From contig NZ_MDDN01000009.1 of the NCBI RefSeq assembly GCF_001708185.1, positions 62,001 to 126,000 on the forward strand: a stretch of 64,000 bases of DNA, given 5' to 3'. This document shows, piece by piece, positions 17,162-25,788 of the stretch. The notes beneath the pieces were generated by a model. That model made no database searches. It saw only the letters and a list, made by a program, of their open reading frames with translations, and was not told where the DNA came from. The stretch comes from Lysinibacillus xylanilyticus. GTDB lineage: Bacteria > Bacillota > Bacilli > Bacillales_A > Planococcaceae. The translations under genes and the position numbers were made by a program. Within the stretch, counting starts at the first letter, position 1. Each line of letters begins with the position of its first letter.

Positions 17162-17734
17162 ATGGCAAAACCTACTGGTATCGAAAAGTCAGATTTATTA
17201 ACTGCTGCCAAGCAATGTTTAGTTGACAAAGGAATTGAAAAATTCACCTTAAAGGCTGTTGCCGAGCAAGCTGGTGTGACACAAGGAACTATTTATTATC
17301 ATTTCAAAACAAAAGAACAAATAATTCTCGAAATTGTCCAAGACATCTGTGAAAATTCTTGGAATGAGATTTTGGCATTCGATCAGCAGATGATTCAATC
17401 CGCGCTTATCTCCGCAAAGAGCCGTTATGATCATGATGCCTTTTACCATAAATTATTTTTCACCTTAATCGTCTTTGGCTTTACGAATCCGTCAATTAGA
17501 CAGCAAATTGGACAAATTTTAGCGACAGAAAATGAACATTTATGTAATGGTTTAAAGAAATTATGGGATACATCACCAATTGAAGGAGTGTCGCTGGAAA
17601 CTTGGAGTATTTTTTTCAATGCCCTTATTGATGGTTTAGCTATACAAGTTATGATGCGGGATGACTTTGACGTAGATACATTCTATCAACAATTAGAAAA
17701 AATCTTACAGACACTGCATCATCTCGGAAAATAA
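17162..17734 (+). CDS. TetR family transcriptional regulator
   Basis: A 190-residue regulator. The N-terminal helix-turn-helix (about 10-55) includes FTLKAVAEQAGVTQGTIYYHFKTK, the TetR hallmark; the rest is a helical ligand-binding domain. AAGGAGG precedes the ATG. A perfect dyad lies just upstream. It is followed 17 bp later by a small membrane protein gene that it probably controls. Confidence 0.92.
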   Translation: MAKPTGIEKSDLLTAAKQCLVDKGIEKFTLKAVAEQAGVTQGTIYYHFKTKEQIILEIVQDICENSWNEILAFDQQMIQSALISAKSRYDHDAFYHKLFFTLIVFGFTNPSIRQQIGQILATENEHLCNGLKKLWDTSPIEGVSLETWSIFFNALIDGLAIQVMMRDDFDVDTFYQQLEKILQTLHHLGK

Positions 17735-17751
17735 CGTTAGGAGGAACCACA

Positions 17752-18144
17752 ATGCCATTCTTTTTATGTTGGGGGTTTGTGATTTGGCTTGTAGCAAGTG
17801 CTGTATTCCGATTAATGGGGCATTACTTTTTTATTCCTGACGAACCTTTATTCATGATTAGTGCTTACATTTTAGTTATTCCGATTATCTGGATAGTAAC
17901 TATCCCCGTCTATTCTTTGAAAAAGTTATCTGACTCAAAGCAACTTCAAGCAGCCATTTGCATCGCATTACCTGGGATGCTCATCGATGCAGTCGTATTA
18001 TTATTTTTTGATACTATTTTCACGAATTTACCAGCTGACGTAGATCGCTATTTTGCTTCATGGCTGTTATGGGCCTATTCCCTCATTGTTCTTACTGGTT
18101 TTATGAAAGTTTCTTATAAAACAAAAAACAGACTCATACCATAA
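17752..18144 (+). CDS. Small membrane protein, DUF5367-like
   Basis: A 130-residue protein with four hydrophobic segments (about 3-22, 36-56, 68-88, 104-122) and the motif RLMGHYFFIPDEP after the first. It looks like the DUF5367 group of small membrane proteins often placed after TetR regulators. GGAGGA precedes the ATG. Function unknown; an operon with the upstream TetR gene is likely. Confidence 0.7.
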   Translation: MPFFLCWGFVIWLVASAVFRLMGHYFFIPDEPLFMISAYILVIPIIWIVTIPVYSLKKLSDSKQLQAAICIALPGMLIDAVVLLFFDTIFTNLPADVDRYFASWLLWAYSLIVLTGFMKVSYKTKNRLIP

Positions 18145-18145
18145 C

Positions 18146-18446
18146 GTAAGGTTGATTTCCTTTCCGACTAGGCGCTTTGTTGCTGCCGCTACGTTAGCAC
18201 TACGCTTTCGCACAGAGCAAAGCTTCCTGGGGGCGTCCGATGAGCCGCTTGGGCCAAAAGGATGTTGGTCACGAAGGCGTTATCACAGGACGTGATGCTT
18301 TTAGCCTTCGTTCCTCTACCTGCTCGCTCCAGGGTCTCATCTGTGACGCTAACCCCCAAGGAGTCGCCAAGTCTCCACTCCAATCAACTAATATACAGGG
18401 CATATATTTTAAAAAATGTCATCCACAACTTTTGATGATGAGCCAA
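18146..18446. repeat. Dispersed composite repeat, copy A
   Basis: Starts GTTGATTTCCTTTCCGACT, passes GGCGCTTTGTTGCTG, CTTCCTGGGGGCGTCCGATG and ends ATGTCATCCACAACTTTTG. The same order of blocks occurs at 22381-22805, where the central block is expanded into a 37-bp tandem array. The short open frames within it have no ribosome-binding sites and look fortuitous. Confidence 0.75.
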
Positions 18447-18524
18447 AAAAGACCAGACTTGGAAGGGTTTAAAAACATCATTCTAGAATTAAGTATAGAA
18501 TCAATCATTTAAGGGGGAAGAAAA

Positions 18525-18887
18525 ATGATTATTGGCTTACACCATGTTCAAATTACTATTCCAAAAGGCCAGGAAGATCAGGCCAAACATTTTTATTGTA
18601 CGATATTAGGGCTAAATGAGATTGAAAAACCAGATTCTCTTAAAGGACGAGGCGGATTTTGGTTACAAGTCGGCAATAAAGAGGTACATATAGGAACCGA
18701 GGATGGCTTCGATCGATTAACGACGAAGGCTCATATTGCCTACCAAGTTGAAAATATAGACTACTGGAAACAAGTATTAGTCGAACATCATGTAGAAATT
18801 TACGATTCAGTGCCTATTCCTCATTTTGAACGTTTTGAATTTAGAGACCCATTTGGTAATAGAGTTGAGATGATTCAGGAAAATTAA
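18525..18887 (+). CDS. VOC family protein (glyoxalase/bleomycin resistance fold)
   Basis: A 120-residue single VOC domain: LHHVQITIP at the start with metal-type His5/His6, a second strand segment with VHIGTE, and RFEFRDPFGNRVEMIQ at the end with the conserved DPxGNxxE. Such small proteins act as dimers in thiol transfer, dioxygenation or antibiotic binding; substrate is not predictable. It has a GGGGG ribosome-binding site and stands alone after the repeat element. Confidence 0.85.
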   Translation: MIIGLHHVQITIPKGQEDQAKHFYCTILGLNEIEKPDSLKGRGGFWLQVGNKEVHIGTEDGFDRLTTKAHIAYQVENIDYWKQVLVEHHVEIYDSVPIPHFERFEFRDPFGNRVEMIQEN

Positions 18888-18901
18888 AAAGCCCTTTTTG
18901 T

Positions 18902-18947
18902 ACTGCTCCAACGATGTTAGGAAGTCCTCTAACATCGTTGGAGCAGT
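18902..18947. terminator. Long perfect hairpin after the VOC gene
   Basis: ACTGCTCCAACGATGTTAG (18902-18920) pairs perfectly with 18929-18947 around an 8-nt loop. The stem is strong, but the following T-run is short. Confidence 0.6.
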
Positions 18948-19171
18948 TTATGATTTCATGCAATCTACAAATAATACATCCTACTGAAACATTTGTAATG
19001 AAACTGTAAACTCTCGCGATGAAGCCTTTTATATCAAGCGTTGAAAGCCTATTTCAAAAAGGCGTGGTAACAATTACCTCAAAGAAGCCCTACTTTTTCA
19101 TGCTACGATTAATTCCAATGGCAAGCCAAAACAGGATTTATCCTAAATAAGCTTCAGGAGGAATTAACAAC

Positions 19172-20104
19172 ATGAATAAACGATTTTTAACTACAACATT
19201 AGCATTGACGATCGGTTTTAGCACAGTGGGGATGGTACAACCTACTGTTCATCCAATAGAAGTAGAGGCTGCAACAACAAATGCCCAAAATAACGCACAG
19301 GCCGTTTCTGCGAAAGCAGATCAATTAATTCAAACCGGTAAAAGCTTAATTGGTAAGGCAACATACAGTAATTCCGTATATAAGCCTACGTATCCTTATA
19401 AATTTTCATGCGCTTCATTTTTAATGTACATTTTCGAGCAAAACGGTGTTGACCTAGGCACTTACAATGAAAATTATATGATTCAACAAGGAACATATGT
19501 AGCGAGAAATCAATTACAAAAAGGCGATTTACTATTCTTTAAGAGTAAAAAGACAGGAACAGACCCTGATCACGTAGGTATGTATATCGGAAATAATAAA
19601 ATGATCCACATGGCTGATTCTAAACAAAATATTATTATTTCTGATTTAAATAGCAAGCCATATTACACAGAAAATTATGTCTCTGCTCGCAGAGTCTTAC
19701 CTACCTTACTGTCAGCTAACCCTGCAACGAAAGGCGATAAAATTGTTGAAAACGCCTTAAATTATAAAAATAAAGTAACAATTAGCTCAACGAATAATGA
19801 AAAGAATCTACGTTTTACAGCACCAGGATACGTAGAGTTTATTTATCGTAAGAGTGGCGTTAATCTTGGTACAACCAATTTACAACAACAAATGAACGTC
19901 GGAACAACAGTTTCACGTGCCAATTTAAAAAAGGGCGATTTGGTGTTCTTCAATAGTACAACAGGCTCTAAAACCCCTTCAATGGTAGCTATCTATGCTG
20001 GTGATCATCGTATCATCATTCCAAATTCTGATGGTGTTATGACAAGAGTACTATTGGTTGACTATTATAAAGACCACTTTATTACAGCAAAACGTGTGTT
20101 TTAA
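19172..20104 (+). CDS. Secreted NlpC/P60 protein with tandem domains, second one degenerate
   Basis: A 310-residue secreted protein. A Sec signal peptide (about 1-34, ending VEAAT) precedes a first NlpC/P60 domain (about 48-170) with the catalytic Cys in FSCASFLMY and His in DPDHVGMYIG. A second copy of the fold (about 185-310) keeps the framework (NLKKGDLVFFN) but has APGYVEF where Cys is expected and TPSMVAIY where His is expected, so it should be inactive and may bind wall instead. The likely substrate is peptidoglycan stem peptide. GGAGG precedes the ATG. It stands alone. Confidence 0.85.
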   Translation: MNKRFLTTTLALTIGFSTVGMVQPTVHPIEVEAATTNAQNNAQAVSAKADQLIQTGKSLIGKATYSNSVYKPTYPYKFSCASFLMYIFEQNGVDLGTYNENYMIQQGTYVARNQLQKGDLLFFKSKKTGTDPDHVGMYIGNNKMIHMADSKQNIIISDLNSKPYYTENYVSARRVLPTLLSANPATKGDKIVENALNYKNKVTISSTNNEKNLRFTAPGYVEFIYRKSGVNLGTTNLQQQMNVGTTVSRANLKKGDLVFFNSTTGSKTPSMVAIYAGDHRIIIPNSDGVMTRVLLVDYYKDHFITAKRVF

Positions 20105-20418
20105 AAAAGTTCAACTCTAACTGCTGATCATTTCTACTACCTAAACAGTGGAGTGGACCGGAATTTCTCTCCTATTAACGTCGTTTTTAGTTTAAATAGA
20201 AGTAAAAAAGCATTCCTTTATGATGAATGATATTATCCCCTTCAAGTAGAAAATGTTAAAAGAGCTACAGTAATCTGTCATTAACATTCTACTTAAGGGG
20301 ATTTTTCTATGCCTAGAAAAAATAATTCGTATTACAGTAGAAGCTTTTTTATTTGCATTTTATTATTTAAATTTGCCAAATAGATAAAATAAACCATTTT
20401 AAGTTTGTCGGATGAACT
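20105..20418. other. Gene-free stretch with hairpin and one tiny frame
   Basis: Contains an imperfect long hairpin (arms 20235-20259 and 20281-20302) whose 3' arm holds the AAGGGG ribosome-binding site of a 24-codon frame at 20309. Nothing else recognised. Confidence 0.5.
20309..20383 (+). CDS. Possible 24-residue peptide
   Basis: ATG 20309 follows AAGGGG with suitable spacing and gives a short frame starting MPRKNNSYYSRS with a hydrophobic tail. The ribosome-binding site lies in the 3' arm of a hairpin. It may be a real small membrane peptide or an accident of a terminator. Confidence 0.25.
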   Translation: MPRKNNSYYSRSFFICILLFKFAK

Positions 20419-20592
20419 TTAATAGAAACCGACACTAACTATAAAAATTAAAAATAAAAATACCATCAGCATGAATCGCACAAATGCATGTCTAATTTCT
20501 TCATTACTTTCAGCTATTTTTATTTCTTTTCTATATTTGAACCAACTACATAATGTTGTAATTGTAATAAGAATAAATATAAAAATCTTCAT
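20419..20592 (-). CDS. Small two-helix membrane protein (57 residues)
   Basis: Two hydrophobic segments (about 2-18 and 40-56) separated by a charged loop (KYRKEIKIAESNEE). ATG 20592 has GGAG 5 nt upstream. No family recognised. Confidence 0.5.
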   Translation of the reverse strand: MKIFIFILITITTLCSWFKYRKEIKIAESNEEIRHAFVRFMLMVFLFLIFIVSVGFY

Positions 20593-20927
20593 ATAATCTC
20601 CATTCATCTCTTTAAATATTTTATACGAAGCAATAAGCGCAAAATAAGTTCAATCAAAAATTTCATACACTAATAATATATCTTTTATTTCTTTAAAAAT
20701 GAATCTAATGCTCATCAATCAATTCCAGTCTAGATTTAACCTCAGGCTTTTCAAAAATATTACCTATAGCATAAAGTGATACAAGTAGTTGAAGAAAATC
20801 TATACTTTTCGCTTCCAAAAACAACTCAACCATCTGGCACCGATAGAATATCGACACCAGATGGTTGCTTAGTCTCTTATAAAGCTGTCTACCTGACAGG
20901 GGTAACCTCAGAAGCTTCTTTTTCTAT

Positions 20928-22313
20928 TTATATATTTTTTAGGTTATTGGCAAATTCAATCATGGATCTACTAGACATCGGTCCCTTGATAAGCACTATC
21001 GTATCTTGATCAAGCTTTGGTTTCAAAATATCTAAAACGCCTGTAACATCTTGAAACTTATGAACTTCTGCGCTTGTTCCTTCCTTTAGCACTTGTTCTG
21101 CAATAGTCTCTGCTCTTTTGCCAATCGTAATCAGTGTATCAATTTTTCTTTGGGCGACCATGGAGCCTATTTCACGATGATATTTTTCTTCGTAATTACC
21201 TAATCGCTTAATATCTCCTAAAATAAGGATGACTTTTTTATCTTTTCCTATCGTATCTATAACTTTTAAAGCTGCTTCAACAGATGTCGGGTTATTTGTC
21301 CACGTGTCATCTACTATCGTACTATCTCCAATACCTGTCGAAAGTTCTAAATGTCTTGCCATCGGTTTATATGATCGCAAACTTGAAATGGCATGACGAA
21401 TGGACAGTCCCATTTCTTTTATGGCCGCGATAGCAGCTAATGCGTTATATACTTGGTGTTCACCGTAGCCAGGGACAAATACATTGTACTTTGCATCGGA
21501 AACCTGTAAAACAAACCTCATACCGTTATCTTGAAATTGTATTTTAGACGCTTTGTAATCTGCTTGTTCATGTAATCCGACAGTAATAATCTTTCCCTTA
21601 AAAGTATGCAAAGGGATCTTCTTGATATTTTCATCATCGCCATTGATAATCAAGATGCCGTTATTCCTTATTCCATCTATAATTTCTGCCTTCGCTTTAA
21701 TATAGCCTTCAAGGTTTTTACAGCCATCTAAATGATGCACACCAATATTTGTAATGATGCCAATAGTCGGCTGATAAATCATACACTGATGCTTAATATT
21801 CCCTGTATTTCCTAAACCTAACTCAAATATTGCTGCTTTCGTTGTGTCATCGATACCTGTCAAATAAGGTAATGATTGCCGAGGTTCGTTTTTACTACTT
21901 ATAGATGCTTGAACATTCCATTCTCTACTTGCTATATGTTTAATCATTTCTTTTGTCGTTGTTTTTCCACATGTACCTGTCAAAGCAACCACAGGTATTT
22001 GGAACAGACCTCTGTAATATTCGATAAACTTCCAGTATGCCTGCACAATACTTTTAACGTGTATAACAGTTGTATTCTCTAGTGCGTTTTTCAGCTCTGT
22101 TGTTGATTTATTTGATAACACTAGAGACGGACCCATACGATTGATCTCTTGCCAGTTTATTTTATCATTTTTACTAACAAACATTAGTGTATGACTTTGC
22201 GTCAAATCGTGTCGATTATAATAGATGGCATGTTTGACAGACCAATTTTCAGAACCGCTTATCAATTCCCCCTGTAGTAATTTCCTAATATCACTCACAC
22301 TTATATGTTGCAA
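20928..22313 (-). CDS. MurF-like Mur ligase (stand-alone, copy 1)
   Basis: A 461-residue three-domain Mur ligase. The N-terminal MurF-like domain (about 1-100) is followed by the ATP-binding domain with P-loop GTCGKTTTKEM near 111-121 and TNIGVHHLDGCKNLEGYIKAKAE near 190, and a C-terminal domain with DDTWTNNPTSVEAAL, where MurF has DDTYNANPxS. These enzymes join a peptide or amino acid to an acyl acceptor using ATP. It is about 100 residues too divergent in its first domain to assume a UDP-muramoyl substrate. It starts with TTG after GGGGG. It belongs to a cluster with a second copy, an ATP-grasp ligase and an ATP-grasp/Mur fusion. Confidence 0.85.
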   Translation of the reverse strand: MQHISVSDIRKLLQGELISGSENWSVKHAIYYNRHDLTQSHTLMFVSKNDKINWQEINRMGPSLVLSNKSTTELKNALENTTVIHVKSIVQAYWKFIEYYRGLFQIPVVALTGTCGKTTTKEMIKHIASREWNVQASISSKNEPRQSLPYLTGIDDTTKAAIFELGLGNTGNIKHQCMIYQPTIGIITNIGVHHLDGCKNLEGYIKAKAEIIDGIRNNGILIINGDDENIKKIPLHTFKGKIITVGLHEQADYKASKIQFQDNGMRFVLQVSDAKYNVFVPGYGEHQVYNALAAIAAIKEMGLSIRHAISSLRSYKPMARHLELSTGIGDSTIVDDTWTNNPTSVEAALKVIDTIGKDKKVILILGDIKRLGNYEEKYHREIGSMVAQRKIDTLITIGKRAETIAEQVLKEGTSAEVHKFQDVTGVLDILKPKLDQDTIVLIKGPMSSRSMIEFANNLKNI

Positions 22314-22953
22314 GGACTATTCCCCCTCTCTTTATCCAATATCTCTCTAATCAACTGGGTATTGTTTGGCTCATCACCATAAAGAGTGGTTGATTTCTGT
22401 TCTGACCGGGCGCTTTGTTGCTGTCGCTTCGCTTTCGCACAGTTAAAACATTTGTCGCTGTCGCTTCGCTTTCGCACAGTTAAAACATTTGTCGCTGTCG
22501 CTTCGCTTTCGCACAGTTAAAACATTTGTTGCTGTCGCTTCGCTTTCGCACAGTTAAAACATTTGTCGCTGTCGCTTCGCTTTCGCACAGTTAAAACATT
22601 TGTCGCTTTCGCACAGTTAAAACATTTGTTGCTGTCGCTTCGCTTTCGCACAGTTAAAACATTTGTTGCTGTCGCACAGAGCAGAGCTTCCTAGGGGCGT
22701 CCGATGAGCCCCAGGTAGTCGCCCAGCCTCTACTCTACTCAACCTATATAGATGGCAAACGTTTTATCAAATGTCATCCACAACTTTTGGTGATGAACCT
22801 GTTTTTTGGCCAATTTTCCAACATTTCTCGTATGGACTTCTGTTTTATTCCTTTTTATCTTCTTTCCAGAGCGCTCCTTTCTAGCAGAATACAATATATT
22901 AGTAGAGAAACACTCTGTATGGCACAGTCATGATCCCACACGATTAGTTGAGA
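22314..22953. other. Gene-free stretch between the two MurF-like genes
   Basis: Filled mainly by the composite repeat copy B and its 37-bp tandem array; 22806-22953 is ordinary AT-rich DNA. Confidence 0.6.
22381..22805. repeat. Dispersed composite repeat, copy B, with 37-bp tandem array
   Basis: Same block order as 18146-18446, but the central GTTGCTGTCGCTTCGCTTTC block is tandemly repeated at 22416, 22453, 22490, 22527, 22564, 22601, 22627 and 22664. Steps are 37 bp except one of 26 bp, an 11-bp deletion. The array is direct repeats with no unique spacers. Confidence 0.85.
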
Positions 22954-24348
22954 CTATTCAGCTGGGGGTACAGTTTTTACCTTTAATTTTGCAGCTAATT
23001 CAAAAATTTGTTTACTATACATATCTCCTTTAATGAGAACAATCGTATTTTCATCAATAAGTTTTTGTAATAATTTATAGACGAACGTACTATTTCTAAA
23101 TGTATAAACATGTGAACTAAATCCTAACTCAATGGCATGGTCCGCCATAATGCGTGCATGCTCCCCTATTGTAATGAGTACATCGACCCCAATCCGATTA
23201 ATTAACTCTCCCGCCTGCTCGTGAATAGTATATCCCCAAGAGCCTAAATCTGTAATCGTTCCAATTATTGCAATCTTTTTCTTACCTACTCCAAGCTCAT
23301 TCAAAACCTTTAATGCGGCTTCCAAAGAAGTGGTCGTAATACTCCATGTATCATCTAATAACACGGAATGATTAATGCCCTCAAAAAGCTGAAGCTGCTT
23401 ATTCAAATGTCGGAATGATTGCAGTTGTTCAGCTGCCATAGGAATAGGAATACCTATTTCATAAACGGCTGCAATGGCTGCAAGCGCATTATATACTTGA
23501 TGCTCACCAAATCCTGGTACAAAGATTTCATAGCTCATCTTTTTATGATGAACGTTAAACAACATACCATTTTTGTGGTAGCGAATATCACTTGCTCGAA
23601 AATCACTGGATTTATGCTTACCTACTTTAATGATTTTTCCGCGAAACCTCGATAAATCTATTTTGCGTGTGTTGACATCCTCAGCATTAAGGATTAATGA
23701 GCCTGCGGGATCAATAATGTCCAGCATTTCTCCCTTTGCCTCAATATAACCCTCCAACGTTTTACAATAATTTAAATGATGGGCTCCTATATTGGTAATA
23801 ACACCAATAGATGGCTTAAAATATTTTCCTGCTTTTCTGACATCCCCTGGTGTTCCAACAGCAGTTTCAAAAACAGCCGCTTCAGTTTCATCATCAATGC
23901 TCAGTAAATATTGTAAAGAAGCTGTTCTAGAATTGCTGCTTAGCGTAGTGGCTGTCACTTTTTTTTCAGCAGAAAGAATATGTTTAATCATTTCTTTTGT
24001 CGTTGTTTTTCCTGAAGTGCCTGTAATCGCAACGATTGGGATATTAAACTGACTTCGATAAAAATGTACAAATTTCCAATAGGCCTCATCTACATTTGCT
24101 ACGTTAATAATGATTACTTGACTAGGAATCTCTTTTGGACTATAAGACCAATCCGTTACTAGCACTAGAGGAAAAAGTGACTCTAGACTTTTCCAATTAA
24201 CAATATGTTTATCCGTAAAAAGGGCTGTATTTGTGTTTTTCACTTGCTTTAGTCGATAAGCACCATACTGAATGAGCACTTTCTCTGACCCATGCACTAG
24301 TTTACCTGCAGTAATCATGGTTAAATTCTTCACCGAAAGAGGCTTCAT
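22954..24348 (-). CDS. MurF-like Mur ligase (stand-alone, copy 2)
   Basis: A 464-residue paralogue of the neighbouring copy: P-loop GTSGKTTTKEM near 109-119, TNIGAHHLNYCKTLEGYIEAKGE near 188, GFGEHQVYNALAAIAAV near 270 and DDTWSITTTSLEAAL near 320. The two copies are clearly related along their full length but well diverged, so the duplication is not recent. ATG 24348 has a strong GGAGGGAG. A sporulation-type -10 (CATATACTA) lies about 30 bp upstream of the start. It is divergent from the ATP-grasp gene. Expected chemistry is ATP-dependent amide bond formation; substrate unknown. Confidence 0.85.
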   Translation of the reverse strand: MKPLSVKNLTMITAGKLVHGSEKVLIQYGAYRLKQVKNTNTALFTDKHIVNWKSLESLFPLVLVTDWSYSPKEIPSQVIIINVANVDEAYWKFVHFYRSQFNIPIVAITGTSGKTTTKEMIKHILSAEKKVTATTLSSNSRTASLQYLLSIDDETEAAVFETAVGTPGDVRKAGKYFKPSIGVITNIGAHHLNYCKTLEGYIEAKGEMLDIIDPAGSLILNAEDVNTRKIDLSRFRGKIIKVGKHKSSDFRASDIRYHKNGMLFNVHHKKMSYEIFVPGFGEHQVYNALAAIAAVYEIGIPIPMAAEQLQSFRHLNKQLQLFEGINHSVLLDDTWSITTTSLEAALKVLNELGVGKKKIAIIGTITDLGSWGYTIHEQAGELINRIGVDVLITIGEHARIMADHAIELGFSSHVYTFRNSTFVYKLLQKLIDENTIVLIKGDMYSKQIFELAAKLKVKTVPPAE

Positions 24349-24373
24349 ATTTTCTCTCCCTCCTTTCTTTTTC

Positions 24374-24382
24374 TAGTATATG
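24374..24382 (-). promoter_or_regulatory. Candidate sporulation promoter -10 (sigma-E/K type)
   Basis: CATATACTA on the minus strand matches CATAnnnTA of sigma-K and 7 of 8 positions of the sigma-E -10. Placement gives a leader of about 20 nt for the second MurF-like gene. No convincing -35 was found. Confidence 0.3.
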
Positions 24383-24498
24383 TAGCACGCATAAAGTTGC
24401 TTGGATGTAGACATGATACATAACTAGAAGAAAACTATGTGTTTGCATATATATATAGATGATTAAGTAACTAAGTACCAATAGAAGGAGTGATATAT

Positions 24499-25701
24499 CT
24501 GAAAGCCATTGTATTTATCGGTACAAATAAATCCGGGTCAAGTCGCGAAGCAACAAGAGCAGCAGAAAGATTGGGCTACTTTACAATACTTTTCACCAAC
24601 AATGAAAAACAACTTCAACAGCGAAAAGCCTACCCCGACATTCATAAAATGATTCTTATTGACACTTTGAACATTGAAAAAATGAAAGAAGAAATTAATA
24701 AATTATCTAGAAATGGATTTGAGATTAAAAGTGTTGTTAGTTTTGTTGATCCATTTGTCCATATTGCTTCTATTTTGTGTGATGAATTTTGTCAAAACTA
24801 TACATCTTCATCCGCCATCGAAATAATGGAAGATAAAGAGAAAACAAGACATCATTTAAGGGACCAAAGTTATTCACCTCAATTTGCCCTAATTAAACCA
24901 GACGAAACCATTTCTAATAATATGGGTTTTCCATTGATTGTGAAGTCTCCAAAATCAACGGGCTCCAAAGATGTGTTGTTAGCAAAAAATTCAGCTCAGC
25001 TTAATAATCACCTCAAATCTCTTCGTAGTAAGAATCCAAATGAGACAATTATGATTGAAGAATACCTTGATGGCCCACAATATTTAGTGGAAGCCATCGT
25101 TTTTCAACACCAAGCTCATGTAATAGGCATTATTGAACAAGAAATCACAAAGGGGAAACGTTTTATCATTACCGGTTATGGCGTAGTCGTCAAAGCTCCT
25201 GCGAACATTCAAACTGGGATCGAAGAAGTACTCCATTCCATTGTTAAGGCGTTTAATATTGAGAATGGTGCCCTTCATTTAGAGCTACGTTTAACACAAA
25301 ATGGTTGGAAGCTGATCGAGATTAATCCTAGAATTTCAGGCGGCGCCATGAACAATATGCTACAAGCTGCTTTTGGATTTAGTTTAGTGGAAGAAACGCT
25401 TAAGTTATTTTTAGGTGAAGCCCCTAATGTCAAACCGAGGCATAGAAAATCTGTTTATACAAAATACATCATTGTTGACAGTAAAGGTATTTTAGAAAGG
25501 GTAATTGGAAAAAATAGAGCAACTAAATCACCAGGTATTGTAGAGGTATATGTCAAGCCGAAAAGAGGAACATTACTAACCCCACCTTTATCAATGGGTC
25601 ATCGCTATGCATATGTCATTGCAGAAGGTAAAACATTAGCCGAAGCTAGAAATAATGCGACAACCGCAGCAAAAGAGATAAAATTTATTCTAAAAGTGTA
25701 A
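24499..25701 (+). CDS. ATP-grasp ligase, probable CTG start
   Basis: A 400-residue ATP-grasp enzyme. The N-terminal Rossmann-like part (KAIVFIGTNKSGSSRE) is followed by the ATP-grasp domain (about 110-310) with FPLIVKSPKSTGSKDV (ATP-binding Lys), EEYLDGPQYLVEA and the metal-binding EINPRISGG (Glu about 274, Asn 276), then a C-terminal domain. The family includes L-amino acid ligases and carbamoyl-phosphate-synthase-like enzymes, which form acyl phosphates and amides. GTG at 24490 overlaps the AGAAGGAG site, whereas CTG at 24499 is 8 nt after it and gives a normal N-terminus. It is divergent from the MurF-like genes and convergent with the fusion gene, and probably supplies a dipeptide or activated amino acid to them. 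Confidence 0.85.
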   Translation: MKAIVFIGTNKSGSSREATRAAERLGYFTILFTNNEKQLQQRKAYPDIHKMILIDTLNIEKMKEEINKLSRNGFEIKSVVSFVDPFVHIASILCDEFCQNYTSSSAIEIMEDKEKTRHHLRDQSYSPQFALIKPDETISNNMGFPLIVKSPKSTGSKDVLLAKNSAQLNNHLKSLRSKNPNETIMIEEYLDGPQYLVEAIVFQHQAHVIGIIEQEITKGKRFIITGYGVVVKAPANIQTGIEEVLHSIVKAFNIENGALHLELRLTQNGWKLIEINPRISGGAMNNMLQAAFGFSLVEETLKLFLGEAPNVKPRHRKSVYTKYIIVDSKGILERVIGKNRATKSPGIVEVYVKPKRGTLLTPPLSMGHRYAYVIAEGKTLAEARNNATTAAKEIKFILKV

Positions 25702-25740
25702 AATAAATTTTCAAAAAAAGAATATATTTCAAAAAAAATT

Positions 25741-25784
25741 GCCCGAGTACTTGTCACGTTCCAGTGGACAGTTACTCGGGCTTA
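25741..25784. terminator. Bidirectional terminator between ATP-grasp and fusion genes
   Basis: GCCCGAGTA (25741-25749) pairs with TACTCGGGC (25773-25781); an A-run precedes and a T-rich tract follows, so both converging genes can use it. Confidence 0.8.
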
Positions 25785-25788
25785 TAAA

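Noticed and set aside
18189..18512. Open frames inside composite repeat copy A
   Set aside because: No ribosome-binding site, and the DNA matches the non-coding copy B.
22416..22680. Regular 37-bp repeats that could suggest a CRISPR array
   Set aside because: The units are adjacent direct repeats with no unique spacers, no cas genes are nearby, and the same unit occurs in non-array copies.
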